Source: Virgisporangium aliadipatigenens
GTDB taxonomy: Bacteria; Actinomycetota; Actinomycetes; Mycobacteriales; Micromonosporaceae
Direction: 5' to 3'
Assembly (NCBI RefSeq): GCF_016863615.1
Contig: NZ_BOPF01000004.1
Location: 186,001 to 250,000 of the forward strand
Length of the DNA: 64,000 nt
Position numbers and translations under genes: made by a program. Under the pieces are notes generated by a model. The model made no database searches. It was not told where the DNA came from and saw only the letters and a program-made list of their open reading frames with translations. Shown here piece by piece: positions 25,840-34,550 of this stretch. Position 1 is the first letter of the stretch. The number at the start of each line of letters is the position of its first letter.

Positions 25840-27326
25840 GTGCTCTGCTGGTGGTCCTGCTCGTCGTGCCGGCCGTCGGGGCGGTCACTGCGGCCCTCGT
25901 CCGGCATGACCTCGCCGGGCGGATCGCCGGGACGGTGGCGGCGGCGGTGGCGTTCCTCGCGACGCTGCCGCTGCCGATCGGGCGTGGGACGCGTGTCGAC
26001 ACCGGGCCGGCGCTGGTGCCGTGGCACCAGGTGGACGTCGCCTGGGTGCCCAGCCTCGACCTGCGGTTCCACCTCGGCGTCGACGGCATCTCGTACCCGC
26101 TGGTGGTGCTCACCGCCCTGCTGACGCTGCTGTGCTGCGGCTACACGCTCTGGCGGGTCCCCGATCCGGGTCGCGGCCGGTTGCTCGTCGCACTACTACT
26201 GATCATCGAGGTGGGCATCCTCGGCGTTTTCCTCGCCCTGGATCTCATCCTCTTCTTCGTTTTCTTCGAACTCGTGCTCCTACCGATGTACGCCGTCATC
26301 GCCGGCTGGGGCGGGCCGGGGCGTCGGCGGGCGGCCCGGATGTTCGTGCTGTACACGCTGCTCGGATCGGTGCTCCTGCTGGTGGGCCTGGTGACGGTGG
26401 TCGGCGCCGCCGGTACCGCCGACCTGGTGCAGCTGACCGGCACGCGGCTCGGCACCGGAACGCAGTACGCGGCGTTCGTGCTGTTGGCGATCGGGTTCGC
26501 CGTCAAGAGTCCACTGTGGCCACTGCACACCTGGCTGCCGGACGCGCACACCGAGGCGCCCACGGTGGGTTCGGTGATCCTGGCGGGCGTTCTGCTCAAG
26601 ATGGGCACCTACGGGCTGCTGCGGGTCGCCGTCGGCGTCGCGCCGGATGCCGCGCAGGGCGCCGCGCCGGTCCTGGGCGGGTTCGCCGCGGCGGCGATCA
26701 TCGTCGGTGGACTCGTGTGCCTCGCGCAGAACGAGGTGAAGCGGCTCATCGCCTACTCGTCCGTGGGGCACATGGGGTTCGTGCTGCTCGGGATCGCCAC
26801 GTTGCAGCCCGTCGGGTTCCAGGCGGCGCTCGTCGGCAACGTCGCCCACGGACTCATCACCGGCCTGCTGTTCTTCCTCGCGGGGGCCGTCAAGGATCGC
26901 GCCCACACCGGCGAACTGGCCAAGCTCGGCGGCCTGCGGGAAACCGCACCCGGGCTGTCCGGCCTGCTCGGCTTCGCCGCCGTGGCCTCGCTCGGGCTGC
27001 CGGGGCTGGCCGGGTTCTGGGGTGAGGCGTTCGCGATCGTGGCGGCGCTGCGCACCGGCGGCGCCTACTGGAACGTCCTCGGCGTCGTGGCGGCGTTCGG
27101 CGCGGCGCTGGCGGCCGCCTACCTGCTGCGGCTGCTGCGCCGGACCACGCACGGGCCCGCCTCGCCGGCTGTGCTGGCACTGGACGGCCCCCGGCTGTCC
27201 GCCGCCGAACTGGTGGCCTGGGCGCCGCTGGTGCTCTTGATCGTGGCGTTGGGCCTGCTGCCGGCGCTCGTGCTGGGGCCGGGTGCGGCTGCCGTCGACG
27301 CACTGCACGGGGTGGTGGGCCGATGA
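25836..27326 (+). CDS. nuoM: NADH-quinone oxidoreductase subunit M (antiporter-like)
   Basis: 496 aa from GTG 25836 (VSALLVVLL). Antiporter-type motifs: 'DLILFFVFFELVLLPMYAVI' (conserved Glu), 'GFAVKSPLWPLHTWLPDAHT' (Lys and His), 'AQNEVKRLIAYSSVGHMGFV' and 'GLPGLAGFWGE'. About 14 TM helices. It pumps protons in the middle of the membrane arm. The stop overlaps an ATG that opens a 15-codon minicistron leading to nuoN. Confidence 0.95.
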   Translation: MSALLVVLLVVPAVGAVTAALVRHDLAGRIAGTVAAAVAFLATLPLPIGRGTRVDTGPALVPWHQVDVAWVPSLDLRFHLGVDGISYPLVVLTALLTLLCCGYTLWRVPDPGRGRLLVALLLIIEVGILGVFLALDLILFFVFFELVLLPMYAVIAGWGGPGRRRAARMFVLYTLLGSVLLLVGLVTVVGAAGTADLVQLTGTRLGTGTQYAAFVLLAIGFAVKSPLWPLHTWLPDAHTEAPTVGSVILAGVLLKMGTYGLLRVAVGVAPDAAQGAAPVLGGFAAAAIIVGGLVCLAQNEVKRLIAYSSVGHMGFVLLGIATLQPVGFQAALVGNVAHGLITGLLFFLAGAVKDRAHTGELAKLGGLRETAPGLSGLLGFAAVASLGLPGLAGFWGEAFAIVAALRTGGAYWNVLGVVAAFGAALAAAYLLRLLRRTTHGPASPAVLALDGPRLSAAELVAWAPLVLLIVALGLLPALVLGPGAAAVDALHGVVGR

Positions 27327-27370
27327 ACACTGGGTCCGGGCGTCGGCCGACGGCGGGTGGTGGGTCGTGA
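27323..27370 (+). CDS. 15-codon minicistron between nuoM and nuoN, uncertain
   Basis: ATG 27323 overlaps the nuoM stop (ATGA) and the TGA at 27368-27370 overlaps the nuoN GTG at 27367. The peptide would be MNTGSGRRPTAGGGS. Its arrangement repeats that of the nuoL-nuoM bridge and suggests translational relay by termination-reinitiation. The peptide itself looks non-functional. Confidence 0.3.
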   Translation: MNTGSGRRPTAGGGS

Positions 27371-29028
27371 TCGATCACGTGGCACTTCTCCCCGCGTACC
27401 TCGCCGCGGGAACGGCCGTCCTGGTGCTGGTCGCCGATCTGCTGAAGCCGGTGCCGCCGGCGGTGCGGGAAACGCCGCGTCGGGTGACCGTACGGGGCGG
27501 CGTGCTCGCCGGAGTCGGCGCCGCCACGGGTACGGGCCGGGCGCTGCCGTCGCAGTCCACTGTGGACGCCGCTCCGTCCGACGCCGCTCCGTCCGACGCC
27601 GCTCCGTCCGATGGGTCGGCCGGTGGGCGTTCGGCCGGCCCGGCTGCGGATGCCGGCGGGGTCGCCCTTTTCTGGCGGCGCCTGCCGTTGATCGTGGGAG
27701 CGGTGGGTGCGCTCGCCGTGGCCGTCAGCGCCGCCTGGCTGGGTCTGGGGCTCGACGGGCGGGTGCGGACGGCGTTCTGCGGCGGCGCGGAGGCTCCGGA
27801 CTGCTCGTTCGCGGTGGATGCCCGCGCGACCACCCTCATGGCGGCCTTCGGGCTGATCACCCTTGCCGTGCTGGCGCTGTCGGCGGGGGTCGACGCGCCG
27901 CCGGGGGAGTACGCGTTCCTGTTGGTGGCGTCGATGACCGGCGGGGTGGTGCTGGCCGGCGCGGCCGACCTGATCACGCTCATCGTCGCGCTGGAGACGT
28001 TGACGCTGCCGCTGTACGTGCTGGTCGGCCTGCGCCGCAGACCGGAGCGGGCGGTCGAGTCCGGTCAGGCCGCGGTGACGTTCCTCGTGGTGAGCGTGAT
28101 CTCCACGGCGATCAGCCTGCTCGGGGCCGCCCTCGTGTACGCCGCCACCGGTGCGATCCACTTCGGGGCCGTTCGCATGGTCTCGAACGCCGTCGTCGAC
28201 CCGGCGCTGCGGCCGATCGCCACGGCCGGCACGGTGCTGCTGCTGGCCGGGCTGGCGTTCAAGGTGGCGGCGGTGCCGCTGCACGCCTGGGCGCCGACGA
28301 CGTACGACGGCGCACCGCTGCCGGTCGCCGCGTACCTGTCGACCGCGTCGAAGTTCGGCGGGGTGATCGCGATCGGGTACGTCGTCACGAAGGCGTTGCC
28401 GGCCGCCACCGACGTCACCGGGCCGACGCTGGCCGTCCTGGCGGTCCTCACGATGACCGTGGGCAACCTGGTGGCGTTGCGCCAGACCAGGATGGTGCGC
28501 CTGCTCGCCTGGTCGTCGATCGCGCAGGCCGGCTACATCGTCGCGGCGCTGGCCGTCCCCGGTGGGCTGGCCGTCGCGTTCGGCTACACGGTGTTCTTCG
28601 TTCTTCTGGAGCTTGCGGCGTTCGGCGGAATAATCGGAACCCGCGGACCCGGCGCGGACGGCGGAAACCTGGACGACTACGCGGGTCTGGTCCGTCGGGC
28701 ACCGGCCCGCGCGGTCGTGATCGGGCTCGCGCTCGCCGGGCTGGCCGGGCTGCCACCGGGGATCGCCGGCCTGTTCGCCAAGGTCGCCGTCGTGCGGGTG
28801 CTGGTCGACGGCGACGCGACGTGGCTGGCGGTGGTCGTCGCGATCAACGCCGTCATCGGCCTGGCGTACTACGTGCGCGCGGCGCGGATCCTCTTCACCG
28901 GCCCGTCCGGCGGCCGCCTGGAACGTCCATCGTGGACGGTGGCGGCCGCGCTGACGCTGCTCACGGCCGCCGGTCTCGTGGCCGGGTTCGCGCCACAGTT
29001 GGTGTTCGACCTGGTCGTCTGGTCCTAG
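27367..29028 (+). CDS. nuoN: NADH-quinone oxidoreductase subunit N (antiporter-like)
   Basis: 553 aa from GTG 27367. Motifs: 'LITLIVALETLTLPLYVLVG' (Glu), 'GLAFKVAAVPLHAWAPTTYDG' (Lys, His) and 'LLAWSSIAQAGYIVAALAV'. Between TM1 and the next helix there is an inserted ~60-residue hydrophilic segment with three DAAPS units, longer than usual for NuoN. Last gene of the cluster; it converges on the vWA gene. Confidence 0.95.
   Translation: MIDHVALLPAYLAAGTAVLVLVADLLKPVPPAVRETPRRVTVRGGVLAGVGAATGTGRALPSQSTVDAAPSDAAPSDAAPSDGSAGGRSAGPAADAGGVALFWRRLPLIVGAVGALAVAVSAAWLGLGLDGRVRTAFCGGAEAPDCSFAVDARATTLMAAFGLITLAVLALSAGVDAPPGEYAFLLVASMTGGVVLAGAADLITLIVALETLTLPLYVLVGLRRRPERAVESGQAAVTFLVVSVISTAISLLGAALVYAATGAIHFGAVRMVSNAVVDPALRPIATAGTVLLLAGLAFKVAAVPLHAWAPTTYDGAPLPVAAYLSTASKFGGVIAIGYVVTKALPAATDVTGPTLAVLAVLTMTVGNLVALRQTRMVRLLAWSSIAQAGYIVAALAVPGGLAVAFGYTVFFVLLELAAFGGIIGTRGPGADGGNLDDYAGLVRRAPARAVVIGLALAGLAGLPPGIAGLFAKVAVVRVLVDGDATWLAVVVAINAVIGLAYYVRAARILFTGPSGGRLERPSWTVAAALTLLTAAGLVAGFAPQLVFDLVVWS
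27565..27609 (+). repeat. Three tandem 15-bp units within nuoN
   Basis: The unit GACGCCGCTCCGTCC occurs three times without interruption and encodes (DAAPS)x3 in the hydrophilic insert of NuoN. The length keeps frame, so copy number could vary by slippage without breaking the gene. Confidence 0.9.
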
Positions 29029-29072
29029 CGTCCCCGCGCCGGTCCTTGGTGTCGCGGGCCTGGCAGCGCAGT

Positions 29073-29146
29073 GGTCGATCACGCTGAAAGCGGATCGACC
29101 CGGAGCGGTCCGCCGCGGGAGCAGCGGTAGCGCACCCGACGGACCG
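29073..29146. terminator. Hairpins between convergent nuoN and vWA genes
   Basis: Two stems lie between the convergent stops: GGTCGATC/GATCGACC (29073-29080/29093-29100), with a further CGC/GCG pair set inside, and CGGTCCG/CGGACCG (29106-29112/29140-29146). They are likely to end transcription in both directions, although T-tracts are weak. Confidence 0.55.
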
Positions 29147-29166
29147 TGGCAAAGGGATTGTTCTTT

Positions 29167-29868
29167 CTAACGGAGAATCCCGGCGGCCCGGGCGGCGCCG
29201 AGCCACTGCGGGAACTCCGCCATCAGCTCGTCGTACAGCCGGTCGTCGGGGATGCTGCGCGGATCCTTGCCCGCGGGGAAGAATCCGGCGTTGTCCACGA
29301 CTCGCTTCGCCGGCACCGGCAGATCGTCCAGCCGCCGCAGGTAAGCGAACTCGTCGTCGCCGAACCCGATGAACTGCCAGAAGATCGGCAGCCGCGCCGC
29401 CTCGCAGAGGACCTCGGTGGTCTCCCGCTTGGAGTTCGGCGCGCCGTCGGTCTGGAACACGACGAACGCCGGCCCCGACTGCCGGGCGTGCAGCTCGATG
29501 ATCGCCCGCATCGCCGACGCGTAGTCGGTGCTGCCCATCACGCCGGCGGTCGACTTGATCCGATCGATCGAACCGGCATAGTCGCTCACGGAGATGTTCA
29601 CCGGTTGGCGGGCGTGCGAGTCGAAGAAGACCACCGGCACCGTGCCGTCGTCGTCGAAGTGCGCCGCCAGGGCCAGCACGCGTTCGGCCAGCCCCTGCAC
29701 GGAACCGTCCTTGAAGTACCTGCTCATCGAACGCGAGTGGTCGATGACCAGGTACACGGCCGCGCGCACCCCGCCGAGCCGGTGCTTGTCGAGGCTGACC
29801 CGGGCGGTCTTGTAGAGGTTGACCAGCCCGGGCGCGGTCTCCTGAAGCTTCGTGAGATCGATCGGCAC
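29167..29868 (-). CDS. vWA domain protein (TerF/TerY-like)
   Basis: 233 aa, GTG start. The MIDAS metal site is seen as 'LVIDHSRSMSRYF' (DxSxS) with 'GSTDYASAM' and 'VVFQTDGAPNSKRET'. The ending 'VVDNAGFFPAGKDP' and 'LYDELMAEFPQWLGAARAAG' is typical of the actinobacterial vWA proteins of the tellurium-resistance (Ter) type. Such proteins act in stress-response assemblies; the specific partner is unknown. It lies 6 nt after yajQ and is co-transcribed with it. Confidence 0.88.
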   Translation of the reverse strand: MPIDLTKLQETAPGLVNLYKTARVSLDKHRLGGVRAAVYLVIDHSRSMSRYFKDGSVQGLAERVLALAAHFDDDGTVPVVFFDSHARQPVNISVSDYAGSIDRIKSTAGVMGSTDYASAMRAIIELHARQSGPAFVVFQTDGAPNSKRETTEVLCEAARLPIFWQFIGFGDDEFAYLRRLDDLPVPAKRVVDNAGFFPAGKDPRSIPDDRLYDELMAEFPQWLGAARAAGILR

Positions 29869-29874
29869 CGGGTG

Positions 29875-30369
29875 CTACCGGTAGTTCGTGAACTGCAGCG
29901 CGACGTCGAAGTCGGCGGCCTTCAGCAGCGCGATCACGGCCTGCAGGTCGTCCCGCTTCTTCCCGGTGACCCGAAGCTGGTCACCCTGGATCTGCGGCGT
30001 GACGCCCTTCGGCCCCTCCTCGCGGATCTTCTTGCTGATGGCCTTGGCCTTGTCCGAGTCGATGCCCTGGATGATCTTGCAGTCGAGCCGGTAGATCTTG
30101 CCCGACTGGCGCGGCTCACCGGCGTCCAGCGACTTGAGGGAGATGTTCCGCTTCACGAGCTTTTCCTTGAACACCTCGAGCGCGGCCTTCACCCGATCCT
30201 CGGTCTCGGCCTGCAGGGCCACGCCCTCCTCGCCGGACCACTTGATCTCCGCGCCCGTGCCCCGGAAGTCGAACCGGGTGGTCAACTCCTTGGCGGCCTG
30301 CTGAAGCGCGTTGTCGACCTCCTGGTGGTCGACCTTGCTGACGATGTCGAACGATGGTGCGGACGCCAT
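29875..30369 (-). CDS. yajQ: YajQ family nucleotide-binding protein
   Basis: 164 aa, ATG start. Diagnostic N-terminus '[20 protein letters not shown]' and '[17 protein letters not shown]', then '[20 protein letters not shown]' and '[20 protein letters not shown]'. The family (UPF0234) binds cyclic di-GMP in some bacteria and acts as a co-regulator; in others it binds GTP or RNA. It is first in a two-gene unit with the vWA gene. Confidence 0.95.
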   Translation of the reverse strand: MASAPSFDIVSKVDHQEVDNALQQAAKELTTRFDFRGTGAEIKWSGEEGVALQAETEDRVKAALEVFKEKLVKRNISLKSLDAGEPRQSGKIYRLDCKIIQGIDSDKAKAISKKIREEGPKGVTPQIQGDQLRVTGKKRDDLQAVIALLKAADFDVALQFTNYR

Positions 30370-30524
30370 GGCGGTGTGTGCTCCTGTGTCTGCGGATCCG
30401 GGGCCTGTGCTCCGCTTCGGCCGGTCGGAAGGCCGGGCGGCTCTGGCGAGGGTACCCGTTTGCGCGGGGCGGGGGGCGTACCGTTATCCTTGCTGTCGCC
30501 GCTGACCTACCGGGTTGGTGGCAT

Positions 30525-30605
30525 GGCGGGTTGCCCGAGCGGCCAATGGGAGCGGACTGTAAATCCGTCGCGAAAGCTACAGAGGTTCGAATCCTCTACC
30601 CGCCA
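30525..30605 (+). tRNA. tRNA-Tyr (GTA)
   Basis: Class II tRNA with a long variable arm. The acceptor GGCGGGT pairs with ACCCGCC (30598-30604), discriminator A. The anticodon loop CTGTAAA gives GTA. T-arm AGAGG-TTCGAAT-CCTCT. CCA is not encoded. Its 3' end is the attachment site of the adjacent island. Confidence 0.97.
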
Positions 30606-30606
30606 C
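30564..30606 (+). repeat. attL: 43-bp direct repeat (3' end of tRNA-Tyr)
   Basis: Identical to 37209-37251 except for one base (A30579 against G37224). It spans part of the anticodon arm, the variable arm, the T-arm, the acceptor 3' strand and one base beyond. This is the usual form of a tyrosine-recombinase attachment site that restores the tRNA gene on integration. Confidence 0.92.
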
Positions 30607-30617
30607 TTGCCGGCGAG

Positions 30618-30655
30618 AAGGCCCCTGACCAGGCGATATGCCTGGCGGGGGCCTT
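30618..30655 (+). terminator. Terminator after tRNA-Tyr
   Basis: AAGGCCCC (30618-30625) pairs with GGGGCCTT (30648-30655), with an inner CCAGGC/GCCTGG stem and GATAT loop, followed by CTTCG. A related sequence (sharing TGACCAG and a GCC-GGC segment) follows the right-hand repeat at 37262-37305, consistent with both deriving from a tRNA-Tyr downstream region. Confidence 0.8.
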
Positions 30656-31052
30656 CTTCGTTGGTCTGACTGGGTCGCACCGGGGATGGGTGGGGCTCAG
30701 GGGTCGCGGCAAATGCGCGGCAAAGTTTGCTTTCCGCTCGACCGCTGCGCGCTGTCAGCCATCTCGGCCGCCAGTGCTGTCGGGCTGTCTGGTCGAAGCA
30801 TGTGCCACCTGCCTTCGTCTGCGGAGCCCCGGATGCCTCTCCCGTGACTTAGCGTTCGACATCGACTGCGCAGGACAAACTTTCGGTGAAGCCTGACGGC
30901 TTCGGTCACCAGCAACTCCGCACGAAGGCCGTCAGTGATCGCAGGTACTCGCCATGTCGCGCTATCGCGGCGATGTGCGGCCACTCGCCTCCGGAGCGGC
31001 GGCATCGCGACGGCCCTTTTCCAGAAGACTCTGCTGTTTGGCGGTTTCGCTG
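30656..31052. other. Intergenic left end of the island, no gene recognised
   Basis: About 400 nt between the tRNA-Tyr terminator and the end of the island operon. Frames that are open here have no family resemblance or coding bias. It contains the 3' flank of the minus-strand operon; no clear terminator with a T-tract was found. Confidence 0.5.
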
Positions 31053-31247
31053 TTAGCGAACGCCAAGACTGAGGAGACCTGCGCCCACAAGAAGCAGCAG
31101 TGCTCCTGCGATGAGGATTACTATGGTTAGGCGGTGCACGTGACAACCATCTTCTCGGATTTCGGACAGGCTTACGCCGAGAATGGTGGCCAACGCGGCA
31201 AGGGCGAGGATTAGTAACCACCACGGCATCCGCGAGCGCCTCTTCAT
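31053..31247 (-). CDS. Small two-helix membrane protein, island operon
   Basis: 64 aa, ATG start. A basic N-terminus (MKRRSRMPWW) is followed by a first hydrophobic helix (LLILALAALATILGVSL), a short hydrophilic loop with one Cys (EIREDGCHVHR) and a second helix (LTIVILIAGALLLLVGAGLL). It is 31 nt downstream of the 230-aa gene on the same strand, so probably the last gene of the operon. No family recognised; a membrane anchor or effector role for the operon is conceivable. Confidence 0.55.
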   Translation of the reverse strand: MKRRSRMPWWLLILALAALATILGVSLSEIREDGCHVHRLTIVILIAGALLLLVGAGLLSLGVR

Positions 31248-31278
31248 GCGAAGTCAGACAAGCACCGGTCAATTCAGC

Positions 31279-31971
31279 TCAGGGCGCATCAGGTGAAAAC
31301 GTGGCTGTGTTGCTGTCCACGCCATGGCGGCGCGCCAAGCTCAAGTCAAGGCGTCTTATTGCGTCAATGAGCACTTCAATTGCGATGTCCGCCGATTCGG
31401 CGGACATGGTGCGGACCGCCAATTCATCCCACGCGCGCATTATCGGTGACCACCACTGTTCTCGATGGCGAATCTCGTCGGCGAACTTTTGAAGACCATC
31501 AAGTCTTGAGGTATCAATCTTTGCGCTGGGATTGCGGTCTAAGTACTCGATCGCCAGAAGGGTAGGGTCAGAGTAGAGCGCGGCCTTTAGGTATTGAAGT
31601 CTGGCGACTCGGGCGCGGTCAGCTCTGCTGCGCTCCGCTGCCTGGCGAGCTTCCGCACTCGTGCGTATTCTTACTTCGGCTACAAGGTCCCGAAAGTATC
31701 CTTGCGAGCAACTCCGGGGCGCGCCGAATTCGGCGTTGATGGCGTCCGATGCGCTCGACGCCTCATCCGCCTCCCACCGTCCGCAAATGCTGAGAACGTT
31801 AGCGGTCAGCGTGGCTCGCACCAAACTGCCTACGTCCGTGTGCCTTGCGGATCCGCAAGAGTATCTGCCGCGAACATCGACCTCGAACCCGGCTCCTTCC
31901 GTGGCCGAAGGCGCCCGCAACGGTTCCTGAAATTGAAAATCGACGCTACGGCTGAATAGTTGAAATCTCAC
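31279..31971 (-). CDS. Island operon protein, possibly SPFH/band-7-like, unknown function
   Basis: 230 aa from a GTG at 31971 that overlaps the stop of the protease gene by 4 nt (GTGA); the longer open frame upstream is antisense to nothing but overlaps that gene in another frame and is not used. The middle looks like a beta-rich domain followed by a helical stretch 'AEARQAAERSRADRARVARL' and 'YLDRNPSAKIDTSRLDGLQK', an arrangement I associate with actinobacterial SPFH (band-7)-like proteins found with conflict systems. The assignment is weak. Translational coupling implies that its product works with the protease. Confidence 0.5.
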   Translation of the reverse strand: MRFQLFSRSVDFQFQEPLRAPSATEGAGFEVDVRGRYSCGSARHTDVGSLVRATLTANVLSICGRWEADEASSASDAINAEFGAPRSCSQGYFRDLVAEVRIRTSAEARQAAERSRADRARVARLQYLKAALYSDPTLLAIEYLDRNPSAKIDTSRLDGLQKFADEIRHREQWWSPIMRAWDELAVRTMSAESADIAIEVLIDAIRRLDLSLARRHGVDSNTATFSPDAP

Positions 31972-34550
31972 GAAACGGTAGTTCTGTGCGGATCGCTCGG
32001 AATGATTGACCGAATCTTCAAGCGAGTACTGAGGTCGGAGACGGGATCCCGTCCAGCGGCACGGCCAGCGTCTCGAAGCCGATCTGCCAGATTGATTATT
32101 GGTGCTATTGCGCCACGGCGGACCGCCGCTGTGCCAAGCTTGTCTATCACGCGCCAATAGGTTGAATCATCTGAGCTGCTATCGCGCACAAGAGCTGCGA
32201 TTGCCTCATTGACCTCAATGTCAGAAACCAACTCGCCGAGAACGGAATCGACGGCAGACTCGTCCGCCTCAGGAGTCAACAACCACGGTACGCCATCGAT
32301 TCTTGTTCCTAGTAGCGCTGCGAGCGCAAGTCGGGAAGCCGTACTGTCAGGCGAATTGTGGAACCATGTCCGACTTGTTGTCTGGAACCAATTGCTGACC
32401 TGCGTACTAGTGGCGAGATCCTTAAAAATGGCGGCGATGGTTTGCTTGACTTGCGGCGGAGTCTTGTCGAAGTCGGCGACTCTTTGTAGCCTTCGCACTG
32501 CGATGTCGCGACGATTTGTCTTGAGCATTCTCGTTGCGGACAAGACGACTACATCTTGTAGATCGATTCGAATCGCCCAGTCATATAGCAGTCGCTCGGC
32601 GCGTCGCTGCATATGGGAATCTTCGAGTGCTGCAATAAGGACCTCGGTTAGTATTCTCCTTTGATCACTTCCTGTGCAGATCCGTGCTAGGTCAGTCCTA
32701 AGAAAGTCCGCATCTTGACGTCGGCGAACGACCATTGATATCAGCTTGATGGCAATGGCCTCTTGATCGGCGCCCTCTTTAGCGATGGTTACAAGCCAAC
32801 GAACTAGCGAAGACCGAACCGCCGGGTAGTTATCCCATACATACTGCACTACCGGTTCTGCAAGGTGTGGCTGTTGCAACCGCACTGATTCGTCGAAATC
32901 AGTGCACGCTTGGATCCGAGAAAGTCGTCCGCGTAGGCCAGCGCCCGACAGCGCCGTGTGAGGTTCTATCGGTCGCGCAGCTTGTCCGCCAGAATCGTTC
33001 CGAAGAACCTTTTTCAAGCTTTCCGCATCTGATTCTAATTGGCTCAGAGTGGCTTTGCCGCGGCTTGCTAGTGTGATGAGCAGGCACCTGTCATCAAACG
33101 ACAGAGCCTGCACTTGAGATCCACGGCCATTGTGATCGGCTTGGGATGACGAGCCGGGTTCACTGAAGAGGGCATCCAATTCTCCGAGGTGGTCGTCTAT
33201 CACGTCTTTTATGTCGTCGGCTGAGAGCTGTGCTGTCTCTCCTAGCCGTTCTTTAGCTAGCTGGTAGGCTTGCAGAATCTTCTCGACAGTAGCCATCGCT
33301 TGGATAGCATTCCGTCCAGTTATTTTTGGCTTCACTTGCTCGCCTTGCACGGCGGCGAGCAGGCTTGGCGCCTCCGACTCGATATAGCGTTCTACTATGC
33401 TTTCAGAGTCTGGTGGCGTGCTTAGATAGACGATGCCCACGTCTCGGATTTCGTTGGACCTGGCCCTCTGCCACAACTCCTCTCGAACAGTAATGATCAA
33501 ACGCGACTTCATGCTCAGGTTTTGTAAAGATAGACCACTGAGCCCTGCAAGAAATGAGCTTGATGGCTTGTCGTGCTGAGGGTCGCGCAGATCGATGACC
33601 GCAGCTTGCTTAGCGCCCACTGGTATCGCCGAAACTATGGGCTCTTGCCAGTCTCCTGGATCCAATTGAACCAGCCTGGCGTCACCTGGCGCAGCTTCAG
33701 CCAATAGATGTTTTGCGAACGTCGAAGCACCGACTCCAGGTGCCGCAACAACAATTAGGACGCCGTGTTTCGCGAGTCGGTCAATGGCTGATCCCCAGGG
33801 CTTCGACCATTCCGGCCCTTGTACGAAAAACTTGTCTTCTTTAATGCTCTGCCTGTCGAGCGAGGTTCCATTTAGCCAATTGGACCGCAGCGCGGGATTT
33901 TTGCTGGGCAGCCTGTCGATGGGAACGTCGGCTAATCCGTCGAGCAGCCGCTCTAGATCCTCGATTCGGGAGATCCAGATTCGATGGGGATGCCATGCAT
34001 CCATCGAGTTGTACCTGCCACTTAGGACACCAATAACCGCATGGTCCAGCTCACGAAGGACTGGGCATCCGCTCATCCCGAGTGCCACACCTGACGCTTC
34101 GGCTCTTGCTAGTAGCAAACCTGTCGACTTCTCGGCTGGGCCCTCCCACCGGCCATTCGAGGGGAGGTAGCCGTACTCAGACTCCGTTGTGCCATCAGGG
34201 ATTCGACCGAACCCTAGTAGGGCAAGCTTTGTATCAGCCGGCTGCATGTCAGAGTATGCGAGGTAAGGCGCACTTCCCGCGAGCGATTGCTCTGATCTGA
34301 GAACAGCGAGGTCATGCATTTCGTCGGTAGCGACAACGACTGCTTGAAACCTTTCCCCGCCCGCTCCGTGCATGGGTTCGACCCAGACTTTCGACGTATC
34401 GTGGTTCCAGGTTGCGTCCTTAATGACGTGATGGGCAGTTACTAGAATACCGTTGGCGACTTGAAAACATGTGCCGATCGGCCTAAGGTCGTCACCGACG
34501 ACTCTGCCCAGGAACAGCAAGCGATTAGTTCCTTGGAATATATCTGTCAT
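31968..34550 (-). CDS. Trypsin-like serine protease fused to a degenerate P-loop (STAND-like) module and helical repeats
   Basis: 860 aa, ATG start. Residues ~1-205 are a trypsin-like domain with all three catalytic residues: His41 in 'LVTAHHVI', Asp80 in 'DEMHDLAVL' and Ser160 in 'GMSGCPVL'. Residues ~260-480 look like a P-loop NTPase: 'LIVVAAPGVGASTFAKHLL' at the Walker A position (266-284), but with Ala275 where Lys is expected, and 'AAVIDLRD' as possible Walker B. From ~520 to the end is alpha-helical, HEAT/ARM-like. There is no signal peptide, so the protease is intracellular. Architecture, AT-rich composition and the Trypco1-like partner overlapping by 4 nt fit a bacterial conflict (antiphage or self-killing) system. 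Target unknown. Confidence 0.8.
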   Translation of the reverse strand: MTDIFQGTNRLLFLGRVVGDDLRPIGTCFQVANGILVTAHHVIKDATWNHDTSKVWVEPMHGAGGERFQAVVVATDEMHDLAVLRSEQSLAGSAPYLAYSDMQPADTKLALLGFGRIPDGTTESEYGYLPSNGRWEGPAEKSTGLLLARAEASGVALGMSGCPVLRELDHAVIGVLSGRYNSMDAWHPHRIWISRIEDLERLLDGLADVPIDRLPSKNPALRSNWLNGTSLDRQSIKEDKFFVQGPEWSKPWGSAIDRLAKHGVLIVVAAPGVGASTFAKHLLAEAAPGDARLVQLDPGDWQEPIVSAIPVGAKQAAVIDLRDPQHDKPSSSFLAGLSGLSLQNLSMKSRLIITVREELWQRARSNEIRDVGIVYLSTPPDSESIVERYIESEAPSLLAAVQGEQVKPKITGRNAIQAMATVEKILQAYQLAKERLGETAQLSADDIKDVIDDHLGELDALFSEPGSSSQADHNGRGSQVQALSFDDRCLLITLASRGKATLSQLESDAESLKKVLRNDSGGQAARPIEPHTALSGAGLRGRLSRIQACTDFDESVRLQQPHLAEPVVQYVWDNYPAVRSSLVRWLVTIAKEGADQEAIAIKLISMVVRRRQDADFLRTDLARICTGSDQRRILTEVLIAALEDSHMQRRAERLLYDWAIRIDLQDVVVLSATRMLKTNRRDIAVRRLQRVADFDKTPPQVKQTIAAIFKDLATSTQVSNWFQTTSRTWFHNSPDSTASRLALAALLGTRIDGVPWLLTPEADESAVDSVLGELVSDIEVNEAIAALVRDSSSDDSTYWRVIDKLGTAAVRRGAIAPIINLADRLRDAGRAAGRDPVSDLSTRLKIRSIIPSDPHRTTVS

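Noticed and set aside
30697-31272. Minus-strand ORF of 191 codons at the left end of the island
   Set aside because: It overlaps the small membrane protein in another frame, and its product lacks structure or motifs.
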